Below the pieces are notes generated by a model. That model did no database searches and was not told where the DNA came from. It saw nothing but the letters and a program-made list of their open reading frames with translations. Positions 23,003 through 29,342 of a stretch of 29,342 nt of DNA are shown here, piece after piece. A program made the position numbers and the translations under genes. Source of the stretch: an uncultured Eubacteriales bacterium (lineage in GTDB: Bacteria; Bacillota; Clostridia; Christensenellales; Aristaeellaceae); NCBI GenBank assembly GCA_900540045.1, contig UQEF01000028.1, forward strand, positions 1 to 29,342, written 5' to 3'. Position 1 is the stretch's first letter. The number at the start of each line of letters is the position of its first letter.

Positions 23003-23557
23003 ATGAATCTGCCCCGCAACCCCGACCCGTTTCTATTGAAAGGCTTTTCCCTGCGCCAGCTCTACGAAGGCGACAAGGCGCAGATGATGCGCATGCAGGA
23101 TGAGGTGCTCTCCACACTGGCCGATCCCGCGTGGTTCTTTCCTTCGGAGGAATGGGAATTTGACGAATGGCTCTTAAACCGCGAGGCGTTCGGGTATTTT
23201 GACGGGGATATGCTGGCGGGATACGCGGCCATGGCCTCTTGGCGCACACGCGGCGACCGCGGCTACGCCCGCAAGCTGGGTGAACCGGAGGAAAACACCT
23301 ACGATTTTCACGATGTGCTGGTGCTGCCCCGCTATCGGGGGCGCGGTATGCACACCCGGTTTTTGAATCTGTTTGAGGAAATGGCGCTCAGCATGGGCGG
23401 ACGCGCCATCTACGCCACTGTGGACCCCGGCAACAGCGCATCCTGGCACAACTTTGAAAAGGCAGGCTACGCGCTGGTTTGCACCCGTCCCGCCTATGAC
23501 GGGCGCATGCGCCGGTATTACAAACGCACGTTGGATGAACAATCCGGGAGGCCCTGA
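23003..23557 (+). CDS. GNAT-family N-acetyltransferase
   Basis: A 184-residue cytosolic acetyltransferase of the GNAT superfamily. The acetyl-CoA binding motif A is clear: Val-Leu-Val-Leu-Pro-Arg-Tyr-Arg-Gly-Arg-Gly-Met-His-Thr at about 105-118. Motif B follows with Asp-Pro-Gly-Asn-Ser-Ala-Ser-Trp-His-Asn-Phe-Glu-Lys-Ala-Gly-Tyr at about 141-156. The substrate cannot be read from the sequence. The start has AAGGAGG eight bases upstream. Its stop codon (TGA) is two bases before the ATG of the iron-sulphur gene, so the two are translationally coupled and may act together. Confidence 0.87.
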   Translation: MNLPRNPDPFLLKGFSLRQLYEGDKAQMMRMQDEVLSTLADPAWFFPSEEWEFDEWLLNREAFGYFDGDMLAGYAAMASWRTRGDRGYARKLGEPEENTYDFHDVLVLPRYRGRGMHTRFLNLFEEMALSMGGRAIYATVDPGNSASWHNFEKAGYALVCTRPAYDGRMRRYYKRTLDEQSGRP

Positions 23558-23559
23558 GT

Positions 23560-24372
23560 ATGGATGCTGCACGTTTGGAAAATCTGGCTGCTGATTTTAC
23601 GTCGCAATCCCCGCTGAACCACGTGTGTATCGAGCTGAGCGGCGAGGAGCTGACGCTGTTCGACCGCCCCCTTCTGGGCTACGCCTGCGCCGGGGACCCC
23701 CTGTTTGAAGCGTTTCTGGCTCCCGGCGTCATCGGGCCGCATTACCGCCCTCCCCAGGCATGGCTGGAAACAGCGCAGACAGTGGTCAGCTTTTTCCTGC
23801 CCTTCAGCCAGGCCGTGCGTGCTCAAAACCGCGCCGCTCAATCCCTGCCCAGTCAGGCCTGGCTCTATGGCCGGGTGGAGGGCCAGCGCTTTGTGGAGGC
23901 GCTGAGCCTTCGTCTGCTCCAGGCGCTGCAGGAAGCGGGCTTTGAGGCCGTCGCACCCTCTCTCTCGCCGGATTTCTGGACGGTGTCCGAGCCGGAGGCG
24001 CCGGATGGACCCGCCTTTACCAGCAACTGGTCCGAGCGGCACGCCGCCTATGCGTGCGGCCTGGGCACCTTCGGCCTGTCGAAGGGACTCATCACACGGC
24101 ACGGTATGGCCGGGCGCTTCGGAAGCCTGGTCACCAGCTGGCAAACCCCTCCCACCCCGCGCGAATATGATGGCCCCTATGACTGGTGCATCCGCTGCGG
24201 CGCGTGCGCCACTCGCTGCCCCGGCGGAGCGATCTCGCTGGAGCAAGGCAAGAATCATCACCTTTGTCTTTCATACCAGACCACCATTCTGCCCCAGTGC
24301 CGGCCCCGCTTCGGTTGCGGCCTGTGCCAGACGGGCGTGCCGTGCGAGTCTGCCCGTCCTCTCTCCCGGTGA
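23560..24372 (+). CDS. 4Fe-4S protein related to the epoxyqueuosine reductase C-terminal region
   Basis: A 270-residue protein with a typical [4Fe-4S] motif Cys210-x2-Cys213-x2-Cys216-x3-Cys220-Pro. A second cysteine set follows at 236, 247, 253, 256 and 262, able to hold another cluster. The segment before it (Asn156-Trp-Ser-Glu-Arg-His-Ala-Ala-Tyr-Ala-Cys-Gly-Leu-Gly-Thr-Phe-Gly-Leu) recalls the QueG-like family of epoxyqueuosine reductases and their paralogues in Clostridia. It is shorter than QueG (about 350-380) and lacks its C-terminal HEAT region, so it is more likely a paralogue with a different redox role. It starts two bases after the GNAT stop codon. The frame before residue 150 has no recognisable domain. 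Confidence 0.72.
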   Translation: MDAARLENLAADFTSQSPLNHVCIELSGEELTLFDRPLLGYACAGDPLFEAFLAPGVIGPHYRPPQAWLETAQTVVSFFLPFSQAVRAQNRAAQSLPSQAWLYGRVEGQRFVEALSLRLLQALQEAGFEAVAPSLSPDFWTVSEPEAPDGPAFTSNWSERHAAYACGLGTFGLSKGLITRHGMAGRFGSLVTSWQTPPTPREYDGPYDWCIRCGACATRCPGGAISLEQGKNHHLCLSYQTTILPQCRPRFGCGLCQTGVPCESARPLSR

Positions 24373-24381
24373 AGGCGGCAG

Positions 24382-24431
24382 AAAACCCGCCGGACGGCCG
24401 GAGCGTATGCTTCGGCCATTCGGCGGGTTTT
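24382..24431. terminator. Bidirectional terminator between the Fe-S gene and the SipL-like gene
   Basis: AAAACCCGCCG (24382-24392) pairs with CGGCGGGTTTT (24421-24431). Between them an inner hairpin GGCCG-AGC/GC-CGGCC caps the structure. U-rich sequence follows in both orientations, which suits two convergent genes. Confidence 0.85.
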
Positions 24432-24504
24432 GCTTTTCTACTTTTTGGGCGAATTGCGCCTCGTTCCGCTTGCCCTCATCCATGTTCCCGTGTCGTTGTG
24501 CCGT

Positions 24505-26085
24505 TTATTTTCGCCACAAGATCACGCGCTGCGCCTGAGTGCTTCCTTCTTCCTCCAGATCGGGGTTCATGCGCTTGAGGCTGTCACAGCTGACGCGATA
24601 GCGCTTGGCGATATCCCACAGGCTTTCGCCCGGTTGGCTGAAATACATCAGGATGCCCGGTTCGGCTTCCTCGGCGGGCTCCTGCTCCACCTGCGTCACC
24701 AGTGCTTCGCTTGCCAGCTGTACATCATGGCAGTCCAGATGCAGGATGTATTTCACCTCGACGCGATCGCTGGTGATGCCGTTGACGTCGATGTTGCTGG
24801 TGGTCAGCACCAGGCTTTCCGGCAGGCTCACATCGCACGCGAAGCACATGCGGAAGGGTTCCTCCGTCTGATAGGTCTGGGGCGTTTCCGTATCGTCGGT
24901 CATGTACAGAAGGGTCACTTCCATCATGCCTTCCACGCTGAGCTTGCTGCCCGCCTGGGTCATGTCCGTCACCACGGGCCGAAGCGCCGCGCGCAGGGGC
25001 GTGCGCACGGGCGTCTGGCCGTCCAGCAGGAGGGTGAGCTTGCCGCTTTCGGCGGTATGCACCTGCTTGTGCGCCAGCGCCCGCCGGACTTCCTGCTTCT
25101 CCAGCGACAGGCAGTCGCCCTGGGTGGTATAGGCGTCCAGCAGCAGGCACAGGTCCCTCTGCCTCGCCGCCTGCGCGTTCAAGCCCAGCAGCACCTCCGC
25201 CCGAAGCGTGCGGCTGCCCTCCTCCTGCCCTTCCTGGGAGAGCACGGCCACATCCTTGACCACCGCGCCCGCGCAGAGCGAATCCCCCTCGTCACCCGTG
25301 AGGGATACCGTCTCCTCAAAGGGAATGGTGTGGCGTGTGACCACCAGCGGACGCGAGGGCATGGCGCTGCGGTGCACCACTTCCAACAAAATGTTGCCCG
25401 ACAGCGTAGCCCGCTCCTCGCCGCCCATCACGTCCTGGACAGTGGCAATGGCCGTGGCATACAGCGTATCGGTGATCTGCAAGACCGCGCCCAGGTCGCA
25501 TTCGTCGCGCACAAGCACGTCCTGTTCTCCCCGCGCCACGGTCTGACAGCCGCTGAGCGTTTCAGTGCGCAGCATCAGGCCATCGATCCCGCGAATGCCC
25601 GTGACCACCTCCATGGGCTCGTCCGAGAAAACACGCACCTGTACCCGCAAAATCGCCATCAGATGCAGACGTCCGCCCTGAGCGCCGGCCTCCACATGCT
25701 CCACCATCAGGCTGACGGGTGCGTTCATCCCCGACTGCGCGCCGGCCAGCTCCACCGGATGGCTGAACTCGGCCGAGGCCTCCAGCGCGCTTACATGCGT
25801 GGGGTCGCCCTGGGTGTAGAGCACATGAAAGACCACCTTGCCTTCAGCAGTCACGCGATCGGCCTCCGCCGCGCTGCGGTCCAGCACCGCCATGGCTTCG
25901 GCGCTAAGCACGGTGGTTTCCTCGCGCAGGCCGCCTGGCAGCGCTACCTCGCCCTCCACCACGGCCTGGCTCAGGCTTTCGCCCACAAAACGCTGGAGGG
26001 GCAGTTCCTCCCGGAGCACCTCCAGCGCTTTGGCGGCGCTGGAACCCTGCTTTTCCAAAAAATCCATGCTTTTATCCGTCATCAT
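24505..26085 (-). CDS. sipL: SipL-like spore morphogenesis protein (SPOCS domains plus LysM)
   Basis: A 526-residue protein with several SPOCS/DUF3794 domains (PF12673), roughly at 30-150, 185-300 and 335-455. A C-terminal LysM motif starts near 480 (Pro-Gly-Glu-Ser-Leu-Trp-Asp-Ile-Ala-Lys-Arg-Tyr). This layout is that of SipL, the mother-cell protein that works with SpoIVA to encase the forespore in Clostridia. No signal peptide is present, as expected for a mother-cell cytosolic coat factor. The start is one of two adjacent ATGs (26085 or 26082) after AGGAGGAG; the second is better spaced. A sigma-E-like promoter lies just upstream. It ends at the bidirectional terminator. Confidence 0.82.
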   Translation of the reverse strand: MMTDKSMDFLEKQGSSAAKALEVLREELPLQRFVGESLSQAVVEGEVALPGGLREETTVLSAEAMAVLDRSAAEADRVTAEGKVVFHVLYTQGDPTHVSALEASAEFSHPVELAGAQSGMNAPVSLMVEHVEAGAQGGRLHLMAILRVQVRVFSDEPMEVVTGIRGIDGLMLRTETLSGCQTVARGEQDVLVRDECDLGAVLQITDTLYATAIATVQDVMGGEERATLSGNILLEVVHRSAMPSRPLVVTRHTIPFEETVSLTGDEGDSLCAGAVVKDVAVLSQEGQEEGSRTLRAEVLLGLNAQAARQRDLCLLLDAYTTQGDCLSLEKQEVRRALAHKQVHTAESGKLTLLLDGQTPVRTPLRAALRPVVTDMTQAGSKLSVEGMMEVTLLYMTDDTETPQTYQTEEPFRMCFACDVSLPESLVLTTSNIDVNGITSDRVEVKYILHLDCHDVQLASEALVTQVEQEPAEEAEPGILMYFSQPGESLWDIAKRYRVSCDSLKRMNPDLEEEGSTQAQRVILWRK

Positions 26086-26112
26086 GACTCCTCCTAAAGC
26101 GGCTTTGTAGGT

Positions 26113-26139
26113 AGGCTATGCGCCCCTTTGCAAGGATAT
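26113..26139 (-). promoter_or_regulatory. Sigma-E-like promoter of the SipL-like gene
   Basis: On the minus strand ATATC (26135-26139) and CATAGCCT (26113-26120) are 14 bases apart. They approximate the mother-cell sigma-E pattern (ATATT, 14-15 bases, CATACAnT). A start about 20 bases before the coding sequence would result. The match is imperfect. Confidence 0.4.
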
Positions 26140-26188
26140 GACCCCGCGACGTCTGAGCTGTCCAAAGGTGGTTTTGGATCGTCTTCAC

Positions 26189-26218
26189 TTGCCCATCAGC
26201 GTTTGACTATGCTACAAT
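26189..26218 (+). promoter_or_regulatory. Extended -10 promoter of the acyltransferase fusion gene
   Basis: TTGCCC (26189-26194), 18 bases, then TACAAT (26213-26218), with TG one base upstream of the -10. The start codon follows 42 bases later. Confidence 0.65.
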
Positions 26219-26260
26219 ACAGACGGTTTTACAGGGATTATTCCGCAAGGGGAGCCGGTC

Positions 26261-28384
26261 ATGCACAAGAAAAAGGAGCAGAAAAAAATTTATGTGGCAT
26301 CATCCCGCCGCGTCATGCTGGTGCTGATGTCGTTGAGTACGATCTACCAATACATGTACTCCAGCCTGTTTTCCAGCGCGTTGGGCATGCTGCCGGTATT
26401 CGGCGGAGCCATGTTCATGAGCGCGCGCATGGCGGGCGCTTTTGCACACACCTTTCTCAGTGACCGCCACAAGTACCTGACGCGGCGCACGCGTGTGGTT
26501 TTTTGCGCGCTTACGGCGGTTACGCTGCTGTGCAGCCTTGCGCTCATCGCCCTTTACCCGGTGCTCTGGACGGCTACGCCGGTATGGCTTACCTTTGCGG
26601 CGGTGCTGTCCATCGCGCTGCGCAGCGTGGCGGGCCGCCGGCTGATCGGCCGGCGCATGCGGCGCACCATCGGCGCGCGCGCCTACTGGCTTTTGACGGT
26701 ACTGGTGCATCTGGTCCCGTTGGCGGCCATGGCATGGATTTTGTCCGCCAACCTGGATGCGGCTGCCGCCTGGCAGCTGTGGGGCGGCTTTGCCGCGGGC
26801 GGCGTGCTGGAGCTCTACAGCCAGTGGCGCGAGCGCGACCTGCTGGCCCTGGAGGACCTGCCCGACGACACAGACCCGCAGACCGCAGCGCAAATGGCCG
26901 CGGATCTTCGGGAGGTCAACGCATTCGACGCCTTTCAGCGCATGCATACGCTGGTGCTGATCGCATTGCAGCTTACACTCGTCATGGTGTACACCTTCAT
27001 TGGCCTGAGCACGCAGGAGCTGCTGGTGTGCATGCTCCTGGCGGTTGCCTGCACAGTGATCATGCGCGAGGTATCGCTTCTGTGTCTGCGCCTTGTCAAA
27101 CGTCCCTTTGACACACAGCTGCTTTTGGTGGGGCTGTTTTTGTGGCTGTACGGCCTGATTCTGCTTTACCGTCAGCTGGACAGCAGGCCGGAGCTGCTCA
27201 TGAGCGCCCTGGCCGTGGCGCTGTGCACCAGCGGGCTGGCTGTGAGCGTGACGGCACTGGCGGAGCTGGAGCGCCGCATGACCGATGTGGCGCAGTTCCG
27301 TCTGAAGGACCGCATGCGCGGCTATGCCCAGCTGCGCGCCTCAAGCACCGAAATTGCCATCTTGCTGGGACAGATGCTTGCGCTGATTCTGCTGACCCTC
27401 CTGTGCATGCCCTCCGTGCCGCTTGCGGGGCTGGATCTGCCCTCGCTCATTTCCGCCTTCCGGCCGCTGATGGTGATCCCGCCGGCACTGCTACTGCTGG
27501 CAGCGATCATCTCCACGCTGCGCTTTCCCATGAACAACCGTCATTTTCAGAAGCTGGCGCGTTGGCTCACCCTGGAGAGCGAAGGCTTGGACAATCCGGC
27601 CCTTCGCCAGCAGCTGGACAGCGTGGTGGTCAAGCGCCACAAGAACCGCTTCGGGGTGCGGATCATCATCACGCTCCTGCGCCCGCTGTACTACCATCGG
27701 GTGATCGGCAGGGAAAACCTCAATGGCTATGAGGACGGCACCATGGTGCTCATCTGCAACCATGGCGAAATTTACGGCCCCGTGGTGGCCAACCTGTATG
27801 TGCCCATCACGTTCCGTCCGTGGGTCATCAGCAACATGATGGAAAAAGAAGCGATTGTGGAACACATCTATCAGGGAACCATGGTTCGCCAGCGCTGGCT
27901 GCCGGAGCGCTGGAAGCGTCCTCTGATCAACCTGATCTCACCGCTGCTGGTATGGGTATTCAACAGTCTGGAGGCCATCCCTGTCTACCGGGGGCAGCCC
28001 AAAGAGCTGATGCGCACCTTCCGCGAAACGCTCAACGCCATGCAGGCGGGCGACAACATTCTGGTCTTTCCTGAAAATGCCGAAAACCACGCGCCCGGCG
28101 AGGGCGGTTATGCCCGCGAGGGCGTGGGGCAGCTCTATACCGGCTTTGCAATGATTGCGCCCATGTACTATGCCAAGACCCATAAGCGGGCGGTGTTTGT
28201 GCCCATCTATGCCAGCCGGAAACACCGTACCCTGACCATCGGCCAGGGTGTGGTATACGACCCTGACAACAACGCCACAGCGGAAAAGCTGCGCATTGTG
28301 GATGCGCTGCTGGACTCCATGCAGGCCATGTACGAGCAGGAAACGGTGGATGAATCCCCCACATCCCGCCCCAGTGCCTGCTGA
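26261..28384 (+). CDS. Polytopic membrane protein fused to a PlsC-like acyltransferase domain
   Basis: A 707-residue protein. About 430 residues at the N-terminus are membrane-embedded with roughly ten or more hydrophobic segments. The C-terminal domain (about 465-690) resembles 1-acyl-glycerol-3-phosphate acyltransferases (PF01553). The catalytic block reads Asn500-His501-Gly-Glu-Ile-Tyr-Gly506, where the canonical HX4D has Asp at the last place; here it is Gly. Phe603-Pro-Glu-Asn matches the FPEG-type block. The protein may acylate a lipid or carry it across the membrane, or the C-terminal domain may be a binding module. The start has AAGGGGAG about 7 bases upstream. It is monocistronic, with its own promoter and terminator. 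Confidence 0.72.
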   Translation: MHKKKEQKKIYVASSRRVMLVLMSLSTIYQYMYSSLFSSALGMLPVFGGAMFMSARMAGAFAHTFLSDRHKYLTRRTRVVFCALTAVTLLCSLALIALYPVLWTATPVWLTFAAVLSIALRSVAGRRLIGRRMRRTIGARAYWLLTVLVHLVPLAAMAWILSANLDAAAAWQLWGGFAAGGVLELYSQWRERDLLALEDLPDDTDPQTAAQMAADLREVNAFDAFQRMHTLVLIALQLTLVMVYTFIGLSTQELLVCMLLAVACTVIMREVSLLCLRLVKRPFDTQLLLVGLFLWLYGLILLYRQLDSRPELLMSALAVALCTSGLAVSVTALAELERRMTDVAQFRLKDRMRGYAQLRASSTEIAILLGQMLALILLTLLCMPSVPLAGLDLPSLISAFRPLMVIPPALLLLAAIISTLRFPMNNRHFQKLARWLTLESEGLDNPALRQQLDSVVVKRHKNRFGVRIIITLLRPLYYHRVIGRENLNGYEDGTMVLICNHGEIYGPVVANLYVPITFRPWVISNMMEKEAIVEHIYQGTMVRQRWLPERWKRPLINLISPLLVWVFNSLEAIPVYRGQPKELMRTFRETLNAMQAGDNILVFPENAENHAPGEGGYAREGVGQLYTGFAMIAPMYYAKTHKRAVFVPIYASRKHRTLTIGQGVVYDPDNNATAEKLRIVDALLDSMQAMYEQETVDESPTSRPSAC

Positions 28385-28407
28385 AAAGCGCCATTCATGC
28401 GGCTTTT
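28384..28407 (+). terminator. Intrinsic terminator after the acyltransferase gene
   Basis: AAAAGCGC (28384-28391) pairs with GC-G-GCTTTT (28399-28407), eight pairs with one bulged G and a seven-base loop, ending in TTTT. It overlaps the stop codon. Confidence 0.6.
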
Positions 28408-28421
28408 GCAGGGGTTTGGGA

Positions 28422-28428
28422 TGTCGAA
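28422..28428 (+). promoter_or_regulatory. Perfect 0A box upstream of spo0A
   Basis: TGTCGAA is the exact Spo0A-binding heptamer. It lies about 100 bases before the spo0A start codon, in the only non-coding gap ahead of the gene, which suggests autoregulation. Confidence 0.6.
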
Positions 28429-28430
28429 AG

Positions 28431-28459
28431 ATAGGACATTGGTTCTAATTTCCACGAAT
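28431..28459 (+). promoter_or_regulatory. Sigma-H-like promoter of spo0A
   Basis: ATAGGACAT (28431-28439) and CACGAAT (28453-28459) approximate the sigma-H elements (RnAGGAwWW and RnnGAAT). The spacer is one base longer than usual and the first -10 base is not a purine. It lies just after the 0A box. Confidence 0.35.
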
Positions 28460-28482
28460 TCCCCTTCTGGCGGCGGTTCCTG

Positions 28483-28491
28483 TGCTATAAT
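28483..28491 (+). promoter_or_regulatory. Extended -10 promoter of spo0A
   Basis: TG, C, then a perfect TATAAT (28486-28491). No good -35 is visible. The coding start follows 32 bases later, a likely vegetative promoter. Confidence 0.65.
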
Positions 28492-28523
28492 GCGGAAAAC
28501 AAACACTCAGGAGGGGACCGACC

Positions 28524-29342
28524 GTGCTCAACATCCGCATTCTCGTGGTGGACGACCATGGAACGCTGCGCAAGCGTATCGCTGATTACCTTCGCGCCCA
28601 GGAGGGCGTGGAGGAGGTGGCAGAGGCCGCCAATGGCGTAGAAGCCCTGAAATGCCTGCGTGAGAGCCGCTTCGACGTGATGATTACCGATCTGGTGATG
28701 CCGCTGATGGACGGCTACATGCTTCTGGAGGAGCTTCCCCGTCAGATCGACTCCCCGCCAAAGACCATTGTGATGTCGGCGCTTAGCCGCGATGACTTCG
28801 TGACCCGCGCGATCGACCTGGGCGCGGTATTCTACATGGTCAAGCCGTTTGAGCCGGAGCATCTGCTCAGCCATATCCGTGACATTCAGGAGGAGCGCTC
28901 CGTGCTGCCCCAGGCCCAGGCCCCTGTCAAACCCCACGTGCAGAGCCTGGACGAGCGTCTGGGGAGCCTGTTTTTGACCATCGGCATCCCGGCTCATATC
29001 AAGGGCTACCAGTTCCTGCGCTGCGGGGTCAAGATGGTGATCGAGCAACCCGACCGCATCAACCGCATCACCAAGGAGCTCTATCCCAGCATCGCCCGTC
29101 AGTTCGGTACCACCGCCAGCAAGGTCGAGCGCGCCATCCGCCATGCCATCGAGGTGGCCTGGAACCGCGGGCGCGTGGATACGCTCAACCGTGCCTTCGG
29201 CTGCCGTGTCTGCACCCCGGAGGACAAGCCTACCAACGGGGAGTTCATCGCCATGCTGGCAGACAAGATGAGCATGGAAAGAAGTGCAGTACCTGCCACC
29301 GGCGTTACGATGGCCCGGTCAAAACCGGCCATCAGGTTCAGC
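28524..29342 (+). CDS. spo0A: Stage 0 sporulation response regulator Spo0A (open at the window end)
   Basis: 273 codons are visible. The receiver domain (1 to about 122) has the acidic pocket Asp10-Asp11, phosphoacceptor Asp56 in Thr-Asp-Leu-Val-Met-Pro, Ser85 and Lys107-Pro. A Pro/Gln-rich linker follows to about 142. The C-terminal Spo0A DNA-binding domain has Gly-Ile-Pro-Ala-His-Ile-Lys-Gly-Tyr, Thr-Lys-Glu-Leu-Tyr-Pro, and Thr-Thr-Ala-Ser-Lys-Val-Glu-Arg-Ala-Ile-Arg-His-Ala-Ile-Glu-Val-Ala-Trp. It is the master regulator of entry into sporulation. The start is a GTG with AGGAGGGG 7 bases upstream. The usual C-terminus (Asn-Gly-Glu-Phe-Ile-Ala-Met-Leu-Ala-Asp-Lys) ends near residue 249, but the frame stays open for 24 more codons to the window edge. 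The usual upstream neighbour spoIVB is absent. Confidence 0.94.
   Translation, partial: MLNIRILVVDDHGTLRKRIADYLRAQEGVEEVAEAANGVEALKCLRESRFDVMITDLVMPLMDGYMLLEELPRQIDSPPKTIVMSALSRDDFVTRAIDLGAVFYMVKPFEPEHLLSHIRDIQEERSVLPQAQAPVKPHVQSLDERLGSLFLTIGIPAHIKGYQFLRCGVKMVIEQPDRINRITKELYPSIARQFGTTASKVERAIRHAIEVAWNRGRVDTLNRAFGCRVCTPEDKPTNGEFIAMLADKMSMERSAVPATGVTMARSKPAIRFS

Overview
This window comes from a GC-rich, endospore-forming member of the Bacillota, most likely class Clostridia. Three genes support this: polC (the Gram-positive replicative polymerase), spo0A, and a SipL-like spore protein with SPOCS and LysM domains. AGGAGG-type ribosome binding sites are strong throughout. Most recognisable promoters are sigma-A with extended -10 (TGnTATAAT). 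Several proteins carry low-complexity secreted domains, as is common in gut Clostridia. I cannot name the genus.

Layout. Positions 1-1147 hold a possible gene end and the minus-strand azlC-azlD pair (branched-chain amino acid export). Positions 1226-7230 are minus strand: queT (queuosine-precursor ECF transporter subunit), a 1402-residue secreted Pro/Thr-rich MBG-repeat protein, and a LytR-CpsA-Psr protein 23 bases downstream of it. A small six-cysteine DUF1540 gene follows on the plus strand, behind a sigma-G-like promoter. A minus-strand four-fold peptidoglycan-binding-domain protein then diverges from a plus-strand secreted protein that ends in 14 Gly-Trp repeats. Next come corA and a short-chain dehydrogenase (minus) diverging from ispG (plus). 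A minus-strand degenerate EAL gene separates ispG from polC. polC leads a plus-strand run: polC, a GT-C type membrane glycosyltransferase, a DUF3877-like gene with a TTG start, and a secreted triple-repeat protein. A GNAT acetyltransferase and an iron-sulphur protein follow as a coupled pair. A SipL-like gene (minus) diverges from a fused membrane/PlsC-like acyltransferase (plus). The window ends in spo0A, still open at the last base.

The most striking element is the 210-base leader of corA. It has a near-consensus sigma-A promoter and a 37-codon upstream frame with a good ribosome binding site that begins Met-Asp-Ala-Asp-Pro. It also has two mutually exclusive structures: a long antiterminator pairing whose upstream arm lies inside the small frame, and an intrinsic-terminator-like hairpin with seven U that ends one base before the corA start codon and contains its ribosome binding site. 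This looks like leader-peptide attenuation of a magnesium channel, analogous in logic to mgtL/corL leaders of enterobacteria but on unrelated sequence.

Other points of interest are sporulation-type promoters upstream of spo0A, sipL and the DUF1540 gene, an EAL protein that has lost key catalytic residues and breaks the usual ispG-polC adjacency, and a PlsC-like domain whose HX4D motif lacks its aspartate.
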